A stretch of 64,000 nucleotides of DNA, taken from assembly GCF_004011695.2 (NCBI RefSeq), contig NC_082417.1:496001-560000 (forward strand), given 5' to 3'. The DNA is from Ascochyta rabiei. Taxonomy: Eukaryota; Ascomycota; Dothideomycetes; Pleosporales; Didymellaceae. Positions 11,265 through 23,191 of this stretch are shown here, in pieces (positions within the stretch are counted from its first letter, which is position 1; each line of letters opens with the position of its first letter). A program made the position numbers and the translations under genes. The notes below the pieces were generated by a model. It was given only the letters and a program-made list of their open reading frames with translations, had not been told where the DNA came from and did not search any database.

Positions 11265-13127
11265 TCAAGCCTTCTCACCAACCGCCACCTGCGCCCTCCC
11301 CAACCCCCAAGCCTGCACAATCCGCTTCGCAACCCCATCTCCGGCCCACCAAGCCCCCGTAACCGTCCCCAGCGCCACAAACGGCGCCGTGTGTTCCCCC
11401 GCGAGCCAAACACCCCTCTCCGGGACACCCTGCCTCATGACCTCGACGTCCTTATCGCCTCTCTCCAGCCCCACCTGGAAATTCGCGTACGATCCGTACC
11501 CGGCTAACTCGTCGTTCGCCCAGGCTGTTGCAAGGACAGCGCTGGGCGTGTGATCCGGGTTTTCGCTGTCGAAGCTTGGCAGTCGGGAGTAGTAGGGTTT
11601 GAAGAATGCCGACAACGCCTTCTTTTGCTCTGCAGCATCCGGGTGTGCAGTCACGAGATCCGCGACGTGCTGACTTGTGGGTCCGTAGGTGTAGAATAAG
11701 AGGGTTGGGTGCGCGGTGGAGCCGGGTAGGGCAGCGAGGTTGACGGCCTCTTGGTTCCAGTGCTTCGGGTTGGTGGGATTTGCGTACGAGGGCGCGATGA
11801 AGGATGTGAAGCCGGCGTAGTGCGAGGGGTCGACAGGTGAGTCGGAGGCGCCGAGTTGGTGGACCGGCGCGGTTGTTGCAGGGACATTTGGACGTGTGGG
11901 GGAGGTGGCGGATGGTGGTTTTGCGGAAGTATCTCGAGAGGCAGCACTGGAGCTTGTAGTGTTCCAGAAAGGGGTCGGGAAGGTGATGTAGACCTGTCTT
12001 TATCAACAACGTGACCCTTGAGAGTAGATAGACAGAGAACGTAAACTGACCTTGTCCAGATGCCCATACCCAATCGCTGCGATACCTTCCTGCAGTCTCT
12101 GCGGCAACGCCGGCTCAAAGGCATCCAAATTTGTCTTCAGCCAACCCAGCGGTGCTGTCATAACGACTTCATCAAACGTCTCGCTTTCCCCACCCTCCAA
12201 CTCGACAGTCACTTTGGCATCTTCGCCACCCGCTCCGGAACTCGATATCAGCTTCTCAACCCTATGTCCAAACCTGATCCCTGCTTCGACTGCGGGTGCT
12301 GCAATTTTCTCAAGCACTTTCTTGTACGTCCCCGCAACAAACAGGTTCTCTCCATCGATACATTCTTCCATCCAGAAGAACTTCAAACTTTGTTGCTGAA
12401 TCGGACTGCCGACAAATGCACCCCACATCTCTGACATGTGTAAGATTGTCTCTCTCTTCTTCTTCGCCTCTTCCTGGCTGTCATTTGTGAACAGCTTCTG
12501 CACCGCTTCTTCGAAGAAATTGTACAAGCTCTTTCCCGAATCAATCGTCGCAGATTCTGCGTTTGAGTGTTTCATAGCTTGTTCGATGATGGACCACACA
12601 AGTTCCGTGTTCTCTGCTGCTTCTTTGTCGGATAGATACTGGCCCAGAGCATCGACTACAGACTGCCGGCCATCCCAATTCATAGTCACCGTACCTGTCT
12701 CCTTTGCAAGGTCGAGTATGGGATTGTTGTCTGTGCCATGGATCCAGTTAGGACCACTTCATCGCTCATTAGCTATCGCTTTTCTATCGTGAGGAAGAAA
12801 GCACACCTACAGATCAACTAAATGCTCGCCCACCTTTCCTTGACAGAACCGCCCACCGACTCGGTCCCGCCCCTCAAACATGGTTACTTTGGCGCCATGC
12901 TTGAGCAGCACGTCGGCACAGCGCAGCCCAGCTACGCCGGCACCTACAATACCGATGTGCGGTATTTTCCCTGCTGCTCTTCGAAGCATAGGAGGTGAGT
13001 CGCTGCTGCCGCTCGAAGTTGGTAGGTCTTGATGTATGCGGTTGGCGGCTTCACCAGAGCCCGCACCGACGGTAGTTGGACTGTTGCAAGACTTGTAAGC
13101 CCGATTCTCGTTGCCTATGTTGCCCAT
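11265..13127 (-). CDS. Flavin amine oxidase (polyamine oxidase-like)
   Basis: FAD enzyme that oxidises amines, probably polyamines such as spermine. Three exons (13127-12811, 12756-12051, 11993-11265) give 583 aa. The FAD dinucleotide-binding motif VGAGVAG sits at residues 61-67, followed by FEGRDRVGGR. The second exon opens with LGPNWIHG, typical of fungal Fms1/Cbp1-like oxidases. Near the C-terminus GVWLAGEHTAPFVALGTVTG closes the FAD site. There is no SWIRM domain, so it is not an LSD1-type histone demethylase. The third exon carries a Ser/Thr/Pro/Ala-rich insert after the WNTTSSS motif. Last gene before the AT-rich island. The exact substrate is not decided by sequence. Confidence 0.9.
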
Positions 13128-13799
13128 ACTTGTAGATGGAATCGAAGTTGGAAGGGAAGAACTAGGAGACTAAGAGAGTTCGGGTAGTGCGCGCGAAGGC
13201 ATGACTCTTGGGTGTGCGAAGCAAGCTCTGTAAACAAGTAGCGGTAGATGAGATGGAGGGTGATTTCTTAAGAGGCAAGGCGGAGCTCTCAAGAACACGT
13301 GGGAGCATGAAGCTGTAGCCTGACACAACATGGCTCCCCACCGAACAGAACAGCATGATGCGATCTCCCAGCGCATGATCACAACCGTACAATTTAGGAG
13401 TGGGGAGTGAACATGCCAAGTGCGGTGGCGTTGACTAGGGATGAAAACTTGGAAGATGAAATCATCAAACCGAGAGAGACCTACCTGATAACCATTAAAC
13501 GTTCTAGGACGGTTTGGACGGTGTGTTAATCGCGTGACTGTTTCACAGAGCCTCAGATATGCAAGATGGTACGAATGCAGTGTAGAAGGGTGTGGAGAGC
13601 TAGCGCATGATAAGATATTTTGCCCTTGCTGACAGGCGGCGCTAACTATGTGTGGTCCCACGAGGACAGGTGGTGACGCTCATTGGGCAGCGTAATACAT
13701 GGGTTTGTTGTGTAAGAGAAAGCCGAGTCAAACCCATTAGAGGGGATTAGGTAGTTTACTTTTCCGTGACAGATCACTGTTTCTGTGGCTTACCAAGAC
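13128..13799. other. Left flank of the AT-rich island
   Basis: Ordinary GC-balanced sequence that holds the promoter of the amine oxidase. Short minus-strand frames here show no recognisable protein. TGA, TCA, TGG and CCA trinucleotides are still common up to about 13,796 and then disappear, which fixes the island border. Confidence 0.6.
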
Positions 13800-14299
13800 G
13801 CGCGGCGTAACACTAATAATAATACCTACTAGATATGCTGTTTAGCGTTAGTTAAGACAAAAACTTAAACCTTTTCTTAGCAGTTAACTACTAGTTTATA
13901 ACTAACTAGTTATAAAGTTGTAGGGTAAACTAGATTTTTTACTTTAGTGTATTTTGTTACTAGATCTAAAAGATAGAGGATCTACCTAGTTTATAACCCT
14001 ATACCTAAATAATAAGCTCTAGTACTACTACGTAGGTAGCGTAGTAGGCTTCTAAAGTTAAGGCCTCTATAATAGAAGTTACTGTCTTACTCTACCTTTT
14101 ATTAGTGTCTGTTACGTTATTATTACAACTGCTAGTAACACTACTATATCTACTACAAGGTCTACCCCTTAACATTAGCACTAATCTATTCTACCTTCTA
14201 ACACCTATACGCAGGTTTGTCGCCTAGACGCTTAAAGCTAATTAGAGTCTTAACTTAACTGCGTTAGACAGAGCTCTAAGAAGAGGTAGTGTAGGACCT

Positions 14300-15480
14300 A
14301 ATAACAGCAGTAATAAAGATATAAGAGGGTAGAGGCGTCTAAAGTGTATAAGTGCGCAGGAAAAGCATATAATTATAGAGCTAGTAGTAACCTTATATTA
14401 TTACTATCTATATCTATAAAAGAAGGGTAACTTCTACATATTTATATAATACTAGTTTGTTAAGAGACACTAAGAGGTATTAATTAACGCTATAACAAAG
14501 TTTATAGACTCTTAACTACGCAATTAGGATATAGAGATAGCAGCAGATAACACATCTAGAAGCAATATTAGGTGTAGTAGCTACTAGGAGCATATTAATA
14601 CTATAAGAGAGAGGTTAGTATAGTGTATAGCAGAGCATAAGGTAAACAAAGAAAAGTAGAAGAAGAGAGAGATACTGTAGTAAACTGCTAAGTAGACTGT
14701 AAAGACAATATTAGCATAATCTTACTCTAATAAACTAAGTAAGATTAGAGTTATTAAGGGTAATAGTAATAGCTTTAAGGATTTAGATAATGTGCACTCT
14801 ATATTAGGCACTACCTCCTAGTTAATTAGAAGTAGTTTAACGCTTAGAAGTGCTAAGAAGAAGTAATAGCAAGAGAAGAAAGAGTCTATACTAGCCTTAA
14901 GTTAGTCTATAAGAGCCTTAGCTAGAGCAATAGAGGATAGGGTAGCTAAGTTAGCTGCTGCTGCTACCAGTATAGGTAGGGGATCTAACCTTTAGTAATT
15001 TATTAAAGAGTCTTAATAAGAGACTGCGTAATATCTTATAGTACTAGAAGAGTATAACAAGACACGTTATAAGGAGACAGATAAGACAATAAAGTATATT
15101 TTAGCTCTGTTAGGTAAATTAAGGCAGGTAGGATAGGTATATAGGCAGCAGCATAGTATTATACTTAATAATCTAATAAATTTAGTATTTTAAGCTGCTA
15201 TATAGATATACGTTAGCAAGGTCTATATATTACTATTTTTAGTTTAGCGCTATACAAATTAGGTAGTAGTAAGTACTAGAACTGTAGGGCAGTTACAGCA
15301 GCCTATAAAACTAAGCTAATTTTAGGCAATTTTCTAGATTCTACTAGGTTTAACCCTTAGTGTTTATATAAGCTTACTATATAAAATAGACCTACTTATA
15401 AGGTATATTCCTCTTAACCTACAGATAGTCTGCAGACAGCTTATAGCTATTAGTTTTGTATAGTTTTCTGCTATTTTTAG
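14300..15480 (+). pseudogene. Unidentified RIP-degraded coding remnant
   Basis: On the plus strand, ignoring stops, one frame gives protein-like sequence, including SIRALARAIEDRVAKLAAA (about 14,910-14,965) and ETDKTIKYILALLGKLRQVG (about 15,080-15,135). It looks helical and charged, as in DNA-binding or accessory proteins of transposons. I could not match it to a family. It lies just outside the left LTR of the gypsy element, so it may be the older sequence into which that element inserted. Confidence 0.4.
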
Positions 15481-15493
15481 CGCGTTATAAGCC

Positions 15494-15498
15494 CTATA
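15494..15498. repeat. Target-site duplication CTATA (left copy)
   Basis: The five bases directly outside the left LTR are CTATA and are repeated directly outside the right LTR at 22,793-22,797. This is the length expected for Ty3/gypsy integration. Confidence 0.85.
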
Positions 15499-15700
15499 TG
15501 TAAAGAGTGTACAAAGCAATTATAAGGGAGGATAGGGTTAAAGAGGATAGCAGTTGTATTAAGGTACGTAGTGTGTAGTAACAAGACTAATTGCTAGAGT
15601 ATTAGTAATAACCTCTAACACCTTTATATAGTCTGGGCTAGCTAGCCCTATAGTAGCTTGCTAAGACTAGCAGAGGTACTCTTAGGCCCAGCGCCTAACA
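15499..15700 (-). repeat. 3' LTR (202 bp)
   Basis: Nearly identical to 22,591-22,792. Most differences are C/T or G/A changes expected from RIP, so divergence cannot be used directly to date the insertion. The plus-strand end words are TGTAAAG and CCTAACA. Confidence 0.9.
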
Positions 15701-15703
15701 ATG

Positions 15704-15715
15704 CCTCCCTTTTCT
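15704..15715 (-). other. Polypurine tract
   Basis: Reads AGAAAAGGGAGG on the minus strand, three bases before the 3' LTR. This is the expected site of plus-strand DNA priming and confirms the element's direction. Confidence 0.75.
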
Positions 15716-17230
15716 AGATTGTTTAGCTTAAATAATAGTATAATTAGTAATACTGTATTATTTTAGCCTAGCTTTAGACGTGTTTACTCTGTCTGTCCTG
15801 TTATAGCTAATTCTAACTAGGTCTAGGTGTTTTAGACGCCTTATAAGGCTAGATAGGGCTTAATCCTAATTCTGCCTTTACCTAGTAAAAGTTAAACAGA
15901 AATCCTCTCTTACCTCTTACTTTACCTCTAGGGTCTAGGCAGCCGCCTACGCAGGCTAAAGCTCTAACTAGGTAGCTAGCAGCATATAAGCTATCTATAC
16001 CCCTAGTTTTGTTAGTTACTACTATATCCTACTTTATTTTAGTAAGTACTAACCTATTCTGTCTAGCACTTTTGTAAGAATAGCTAAGGAATTTTCTAGG
16101 TCTTTCTAGCACGTTCTGACACGTTTTGGCAGATAGCATTACACAATACGCCTTAGTAACCTTTTTAGACTATTCCTAACTGCTACTGCCTACTACTTAC
16201 TGTTACTAACTGTTACTAACTACTATTTGCTATAGCTGTTATGTTAATGCCTGCTTACTGCAAGACTAATATTACTAAGAATAGTAGGACTGCTAAGTAG
16301 TGCTGTATGCTATGTCTCTACTATATTACTAATAGTAATGTCTATAGAGACTGTTATTTCTCTACTAACCTAGCTTTGTAGGGTAGCCTACGCTATAGGG
16401 AAGCCTAGGCCTACTACTATAGAGAGTGTTATAATAGCAATAAGAATTGCCTATTAGTACGTGTTTTATCTCCTTTTAGCTTATTCTAGTATCTTTTAAT
16501 ATATTTAGGGCCCTAATAAGTACACTAACAGCTATTTAAGGCTTTCTAGCAACATAGCGCGCCTTTACTCTAGTTACTACCTAGTTACTACTACTTATAC
16601 TGCTATTATTAATACTACTAGAGTTAAGACTACCCCTATAACACCTGCTACTACTGTGCCTATATCTATTAATAAGAAGACTATAATAGGCAAGTCTATT
16701 ATTAACTAGGCTAGCTTATTGCTAGGTATAATTTAAGAGTACGTTCTAACATGTTTTAGCTTATTATAGCATAATCTAACCTTTATAGGAACTATTTACT
16801 ATAAGAAGAGCTACTTACACTCTATAATAGCAATACTTGCGCACGTAAGTTAACCTTATCTAGCATCTATATTAAGAAGCAAGATTAATCTAAGGCTAGC
16901 GCTGTTAAGGCTAAGATAAAGCAAAAGAAGATATTAGAGGAGAGTAGTAGCAAGTCTAATCTAGGTGCACCTATTACCCCCTGTAAGAAGGTATTATAGC
17001 ACGTTTTAACCTGTTTTAACAATATCTAACTTCTTTTAGTTAAAGTACCAGATCGCAGGTACTAGTAAGACCCTAGGTTAGCTCTAGGAGGAGCGGGAGG
17101 AGCAGGAAGCTGCCGAACAGGCCGCTGCTAATGCTGCTGCTGCTGCTGCTGCTGCTAAGAAGCCTTATAGTGGTTGCAAGGCTACTACTTATACCTATAG
17201 TAGTAGTTATAGTTAATAGATATTCCCTAT
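15716..17230 (+). pseudogene. Antisense, apparently spliced coding remnant inside the retroelement
   Basis: Between the pol end and the 3' LTR, opposite to gag-pol. One plus-strand frame at about 16,790-16,995 gives a Lys/Ser-rich protein-like segment (KAKIKQKKILEESSSKSNLG). It continues at about 17,040-17,216 with EERE-type repeats, a run of alanines and a terminal TAG or TAA. The two segments are separated by an intron-like stretch (about 16,998-17,038) with ATCTAAC and CTTTTAG near its end. A second intron-like stretch lies at about 16,740-16,789. A Cys-rich segment occurs at about 16,260-16,440. The family is not recognised. Either an extra retrotransposon gene or a nested older insertion. 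Confidence 0.4.
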
Positions 17231-17599
17231 AATAGAAGGTTTAGATTAATAATACCTAAGTTTGTAGTTTGTAGATAGTTTTAGGCTAATATAGCAATTA
17301 GGTGTATTACACTCTAAGATAGTCTAAATAATACTAGAAAGGTGTTTTTCTATACTAATTCTCCTATATTTGCTTATAATTGTAACTATATAACATAGCG
17401 TGTAACTTTCTTTATCTCCTTATATTAGAAATAGCTATAATAGGCTAAAAGATATCTACTTTAGCTAGTCTATATTTCTTAGGGTAAGATAGGGTTATAT
17501 TTTCCCTTAGTGTAAACTATTAAACACTTATTAATTAAAAAACCCCTATAAGAAAAAATTATAATTAAGTAAAGGTATTTAGCCTTTTTAGTCCTCCCC

Positions 17600-20500
17600 T
17601 TTTTTAGACTTTAACCTTAATATCTTATTACGCAGTCTAAGCAGTTACTTTATAGTTTTCTAGTATTATTTTAGCACTTCTTTAGAAAGACTTTTGCTAA
17701 TTTCCTAGGAGTTTTCTAATTTAGGGAATCTGTTCTACTTAATAAGGTATTCCTACTGTCTATTATCTAGTTGCCTTCTGTTAAGGACTTTTTCTACATT
17801 CTACACCTTCTCTTCCCCTTTAACTATAAGTTCTTATATTTATTTCTATATAATTAGAAGTTAACTTCTTAGTATATATAGGTCTAGCAGTAATGCATAG
17901 AATACTAGATAAATCCCTTTTATTCCTAGCAGGTCTACTCTATATACACTAGGGCTAATCTAGGCTATAATAGTCCTAGGTTCTAGGTATTTTTAGTCTA
18001 GCTTCTTTTTTAGGCGTACTGTCCTAATATTCTTACTAGAGACTAGTACTTTATCGCCTACTTTAAAGGGTACTAGTAGTTGTTTCTTATCTAAGTGCTT
18101 TTTTTAATACTTGTTTAACTTTTCTATATTTACTTTGCAGGTAGCCTATAAGGCAATAACTCTAGCAGCTAATTCCTTTATAAGGGGAAATTCTCTACCT
18201 TTTAATGCTAAAGTAGGCTAATCTGTGCTCCTTAGATCTATACTATAACAGGCTTAGATAGGTGTTATATTTATAGATGTATAAATGCTATTATTATACA
18301 TAAATTCTGTAATTAAAATCTATAGGGCCTAATTATCTTATTTTAGAGTATAATAGCAACATAAGTACTATTTAAGAGTCTAATTTTGCCTTTCTGTTTA
18401 GCTATCTGTCTAGGGATAATAGGCTAACATTAAGACTTGTCTTAAGTTTAAATAGTAGTTAAAGGTTTCCTACGTCTTTAAGTTTATTAGCAGCCCCTAA
18501 TCTAAGATAATTTGTGCTAGTGCGCTGTGTAAGCAGATAATTTCTCTAATCTAGGTGTGTGCTAGGTCTTTTCTATCCTAATTAGCCCTAGCTAGTATAT
18601 AGTGTGATATTTTAGTTAATTTATACACTACTACTAGTATAGAGTTATACACTAGCCTAGCTACCTTACTAAAGGGTAGTTCTGTAATAAAATCTATTAT
18701 TACGTCCTTCTATAGTTAGCTTAGCACTAGTAAAGGTTATAGTAACCTGTACAGTTTATGTTAGGCAGCAATTAATCTCCTACATACTAAGCAGTTGTGG
18801 TAGTAGTTAGATATATCCCTATTAATGCCCTTCTAGGTGTATCTGCGCTAAATCTTCTCTAAGGTCCTTTATACTCTAAAGTGTCCTAATATTAGGTTAT
18901 TATAACATTCTTTAATAACTTGTACTTTATCTTTTAGCCTTATAAGTAAGATACGCCTCTTCTTAGCTATATTGTCTTTTTCTAGGTTATTTTGTCCTAT
19001 TTTAACGTTACTTAACTCTTTTTTAGTACTAGAGAGTTTGTCTGTGTTATCTAAGTCTGTTGTTAGCTCTATCTAACTGTTCTCTCTTAATTCTTCTCTT
19101 TTAAGATCCCTTATATCCTTTCTTCCTTTTACAGACAAATAAAGGGTTATAGCTGCTACCAGGAGAGCATTAGGGTTTCTTCTAGTTAGAATCTCCTAAA
19201 GTAGTTATATAAAAGCCTTATTATACTTTTATAAGAGGTCTTACGCCTCTCTTATATAATTAGGATGCTGTAAGGGTCTATCTATAGGGTTTGTAGACCT
19301 TAGGTAATAAGTAATTACAAAGTTAAACTTAGATAGCACTAAGTATGCCCTTACTTACTAATAGCTAAGAGCCTTTATCTCTATAAACTATTTTAGGTTT
19401 TAGTAATCTATTAAGATCTTAAAGAAGGTACTGTCTAAGTTTCTTCGCTAATACTATAGGCTCTAGACAATTATAAGAAGTTCCTAGTTATAAGTATTAT
19501 AGTTATACTCTGCTTAGATTAACTTCTTTAAATAGAAGTCTACAGGCCTCTATTAGGCCAGCTTCCCTTTCCTAGGGACTAGTTAACTAAGGATTCCTAA
19601 GATAGCGCCTCTAGAGGCATCTACTTCTATCCTAGTCTGTCTCCTAGGTATAAAATAAACTAAAATAGGTACGTTAATAAATAAATCCTTTATATTCTAG
19701 AAAGCTTATAGGGATTCTTTACTTAGCTTAAGAGGCTAACTCTCCTTCTTCCTTATTACTTAACTAGATTTAGCTAAATTTAGCCCTTTCTAGGTTAATT
19801 AGGTTAATAGTAAGGCTAATTTAGAAAACTCTATAATAAATCTCTAATAGTAGTTTATAAAGCCTATAAATACTTAGATATTACAAACTATGCGCAGAAT
19901 TAGCTATTCTTAGATTGTTTTAACCCTGTCTAGGTTAATACTTACCCCTTTAGGTAAGACTATGTACTTAAGGTACTCTGTATATTAATAGTGCTATTTA
20001 TACTTATCTAAGCGCATATAGAGGTTTGCTTTACAAAGCCTCTCTAAGACCTCCTTAACGTGTCTAATATAGTCTTCCTCTGTCTTAGAGTATACTAATA
20101 TGTTGTCTAGATACATAATATAAGTTATGTTAACTAATCCTATTAGTGCCTTATTTATATAGGCCTAAAATTAGGCAGGAGCATTTATAAGTCTAAACAG
20201 CATTACTCTATACTTAAAATATCTATACCTAGTTTAAAACGCAGTCTTCTACTTATCCCCTTTCTTAATTTAGATATAGTAATATGCCTTATATATATCT
20301 AGTTTAGTATAGAACTTAGCTTACGCTAGTTGTTCTAGTAACTTTGTAATTAGTAGCAATAGATAGTAGTTTTTAACTATTATCTTATTTAGACCTCTAT
20401 AGTCTATACACAGTTATAGGTTACTGTCTTTCTTCTTTAAAAAGAGAATAGGCGCCCCTGCTAGCAACCTTAAGTGTTATATCTAGCTACGTTATAGATA

Positions 20501-22500
20501 TTTTACTAGATACTTCCTAAGTATCTCTAATTCTGTTGCAGATAGTCTGTATAACAGTTAGTAGGGGGAAGTAGCTCCTTCTGTAATATTAATTGCTAGG
20601 TTGTGCTCTCTATACTCTAGTAGGACCTAAGCATTATCCTCTAATCCTAAGTACACATATTTGCGATACACTTCTAGAATTAGGCCCTTTTTAGCAGATA
20701 TTAGGTTATATATACCTACTAAGTTTACTATATATATATAAACATCTACTAAGGGACTTCTTATAGTACGTTTAAACTCTTTAGCATCTTCTAACACTAT
20801 TTTCTCTAGTTTAGGAGAGTTCCTATACTTCTTCTCTTAGAAAAGTATACACTAGCTTAAATAGCTTAGCTTAGGATTTATCTAGTTAATCTAGGGTAAT
20901 CTAAGGTATATCTTGTACCTTTGTAGGTCTGTAACTACAAAAGGTATCTATTAGACCTCCTGTCTTCTATAGGAGTTAATAATAGATACTTCTACTGTAG
21001 TTACTCTATAGATAGGCAATTCTGCTCTGCCTACACCTTTAGCTACTATTTTATTTAATAGTGTAACCTCTAAATCCTGCTTCTTTACTAGGAGAACTAA
21101 AATTAAGTTTAGTTATAACCCTCTATCTATTAAGGCTTCTATATTCTCTGTGTTACCTATAGATACTTTAACTATAAGTAGGCATATATATTTTAGGTAT
21201 ACTACCTTATAAAGAGAGATATTTTTCTTCTTTTCCTTAGATAATTTAATATAGGCTACAAGAGAGGAGATTAGCTCTTAGGTCTCTTGTCTTTTCCTAA
21301 CTTATCTAGAGCAGGGTCTTTCTAGTTTAACTTTAGCTTTAGGCAGTTAGGGTAGTAGTAACTAGTTTCTCTACACTTAAGGCACGCATTTTAGGTCTTA
21401 TATAGCCTATCTTAGCCCTTTTTGCCCTTTACTAGCTCCTTACAGAACTTTTTAGACTTAAATAACTTTTTTAGAGTTTTTATATCCCCCTCTAACCTAG
21501 AGTTACTAAATTAGCGCTTCTGTAGTCCTTTGTTAGTTGTCTTGCCCTTAGCTAGAGTCTTATTAGGTAGCTATTAGCTATACTAACCTAGTCTCTAGTT
21601 AATAATATTAGCTTGTTCCTCTACCTTTAGGTTTATATCCCTTTAATTATTAGGTATAAGGAATAAGTTCTTTTATATGCTAGGGAGCAGTATACTAACA
21701 TATTCTAGGACTTAAAGCTCTAGCATATATAAGTTGCCTAGTTCCTCCTATAGTAGACGTATAAAGTCTAATAGATCTATAGGAGACTAAGATTTCTACT
21801 ACTTATATTACTTTAAGGATTTATACACTGCTTACTTATATTTAGCTAGTATTCCTAGAGTATCTAGTATAATTCTTTTTAGCTCTTACTACGTTAGTTC
21901 CTAGGTTAGCTAATTACAGTAGTTAGTTGTGTAGTAAGCCTACTATAATGTCTTTAGGTTCTCTAAGAGGTACCTTATACTAAAGTTAATCTTTTATTCC
22001 TCTATAAGGAAATTAACTAGGGATTAGAGGAAGTATCCCTTATAATCTCTCTCCTAATAGTTGTATTTAGCGTAGTTGCGCTTTACGTACTTCTATAGGG
22101 GTTTAGGTTATAGAAGGTTTATAGATAAGGAAGATTATAGTTTTTTTACTCCTTTTAGTACTTTTTAGAAGGATAGGATTATTACTAGATCTCCTTTATT
22201 GTATTTGCGTCTAAGTTTATAGAAAGAGGAAAGTTCCTTATAGTCTTTTATCTCTTACAACTATTTACGCAAGTTTTCTAACTCCTATTATTAATTACCT
22301 ACTTCTAGGCTATTCTAGCCTCCTTTAGCTAAAGCTGCCCTATAGATATAAATTCTAGAGTAAGGTGTACTGCCTAGAGGACCTACAGATCCTCTTAAGG
22401 CACTATAGACACTTAGTGTCTATTAAGGTATCTCCTTATCTACAGAGGGAGGTGTTACCTTACGCTCTACTAGCTCTCCTACAGGTAGGTTGTCTTAGTC
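17600..22500 (-). pseudogene. RIP-degraded gag-pol polyprotein
   Basis: Conceptual minus-strand translation, ignoring stops, shows these parts in order. A CCHC zinc knuckle lies at 21,343-21,384 with the His replaced by Tyr (a CAC-to-TAC change). A protease-like ALID.G lies near 21,130. Reverse transcriptase spans about 20,470-19,900, with GAPILF, DYRGLNK, YTKLDIYKAYY, INAPA and YLDNILVYS (YLDN at 20,102-20,113, in place of YLDD). RNase H follows near 19,650-19,500 with VDASRGAILG. Integrase spans about 18,830-18,290, with the NCLVCRR zinc-site half, DFITELP and a Glu in TDSQTERQN. Stops fall mostly at Gln or Trp positions, as RIP predicts. Not functional. Confidence 0.88.
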
Positions 22501-22590
22501 CCTCTCTAAAGACAGTAAGCCTAGATAATTTAGTTTAAGACTTATAGTAGCTTAGGTCTATCTTTAATTATAATGTAAGAGTAATTAAAA

Positions 22591-22792
22591 TATAAAGAGT
22601 ATATAAAGTAATTATAAAGAAGGATAGGGTTAAAGAGGATAGTAGGTGTATTAAGGTACGTAGTGTGTAGTAATAAGACTAATTACTAGAGTATTAGTAA
22701 TAACCTCTAACACCTTTATATAGTCTGGGCTGGCTAGCCCTATGGTAGCTCGCTAAGACTAGCAGAGGTACCCCTAGGCCTAGCGCCTAACA
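22591..22792 (-). repeat. 5' LTR (202 bp)
   Basis: Matches 15,499-15,700 over the same length. The terminal TG seen in the other copy reads TA here, a single RIP-type change. It is followed directly by the CTATA target duplication. Confidence 0.9.
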
Positions 22793-22797
22793 CTATA
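22793..22797. repeat. Target-site duplication CTATA (right copy)
   Basis: Partner of the CTATA at 15,494-15,498. Together they show that this insertion has not recombined since it happened. Confidence 0.85.
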
Positions 22798-22809
22798 AGC
22801 ATGTTAGAT

Positions 22810-23191
22810 AACGTACTCCACGGGTAAGCGGATTAAACAGGTGAGCGGATCACTCTGCTAAGACCACACCAAATTTCTACCCTATTATAGCTCGCATTAG
22901 CCCACTTTAGCCTTGTATACAGTAGTGCAGTACATAATATTATTTAGAAACATCTTCTACAGCCTTCTTACATGTACGCAAGTTATGTCTAACGTTGTAG
23001 CACTTTGTACAGCGTCTTTAGGTTACTTCCCCTCCTTTAGCGCGCACTTGCTTCTTTGCCTTCTTACCATCACCACGCGCCCCAAACTTAGTTAGAGTAG
23101 TTAATCGAAGGCCTTCCTTAGCTGTTAGGACTCCCTCCTGCTGTAATCGCTTTCTTTTATGCGATTTACGTCGCGTAGCAGCCTTATTTGC
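22810..23191 (-). mobile_element. 382-bp end fragment of a Fot1/pogo transposon
   Basis: This is the inverted counterpart of 25,910-26,291, the 3' end of the full-length Fot1 copy; the arms are equal in length and I saw no indels. On the minus strand it encodes the transposase C-terminus, ending with an intact C-x2-C-x4-H-x4-C zinc knuckle (CTKCYNVRHNLRTC). It is much less mutated than the other copy. Homology stops abruptly at 23,191, so the rest of this copy is missing or was replaced. Confidence 0.85.

Larger units (their letters stand above)
15499..22792 (-). mobile_element. Complete Ty3/gypsy LTR retrotransposon, RIP-inactivated
   Basis: A 7,294-bp element bounded by two 202-bp direct repeats with TG..CA ends and a 5-bp CTATA target duplication. 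It reads on the minus strand: gag zinc knuckle, protease-like, reverse transcriptase, RNase H, then integrase, the order that defines Ty3/gypsy. A polypurine tract lies next to the LTR at the low-coordinate end, which is therefore the 3' LTR. I found no clear primer-binding site next to the other LTR. About 1.8 kb between the pol end and the 3' LTR is more than pol requires. All frames are interrupted by RIP stops, so it cannot move by itself. Confidence 0.92.

Noticed and set aside
22913..23095. Short open frame inside the AT-rich island
   Set aside because: It is antisense to the better preserved transposase C-terminus of the Fot1 fragment.
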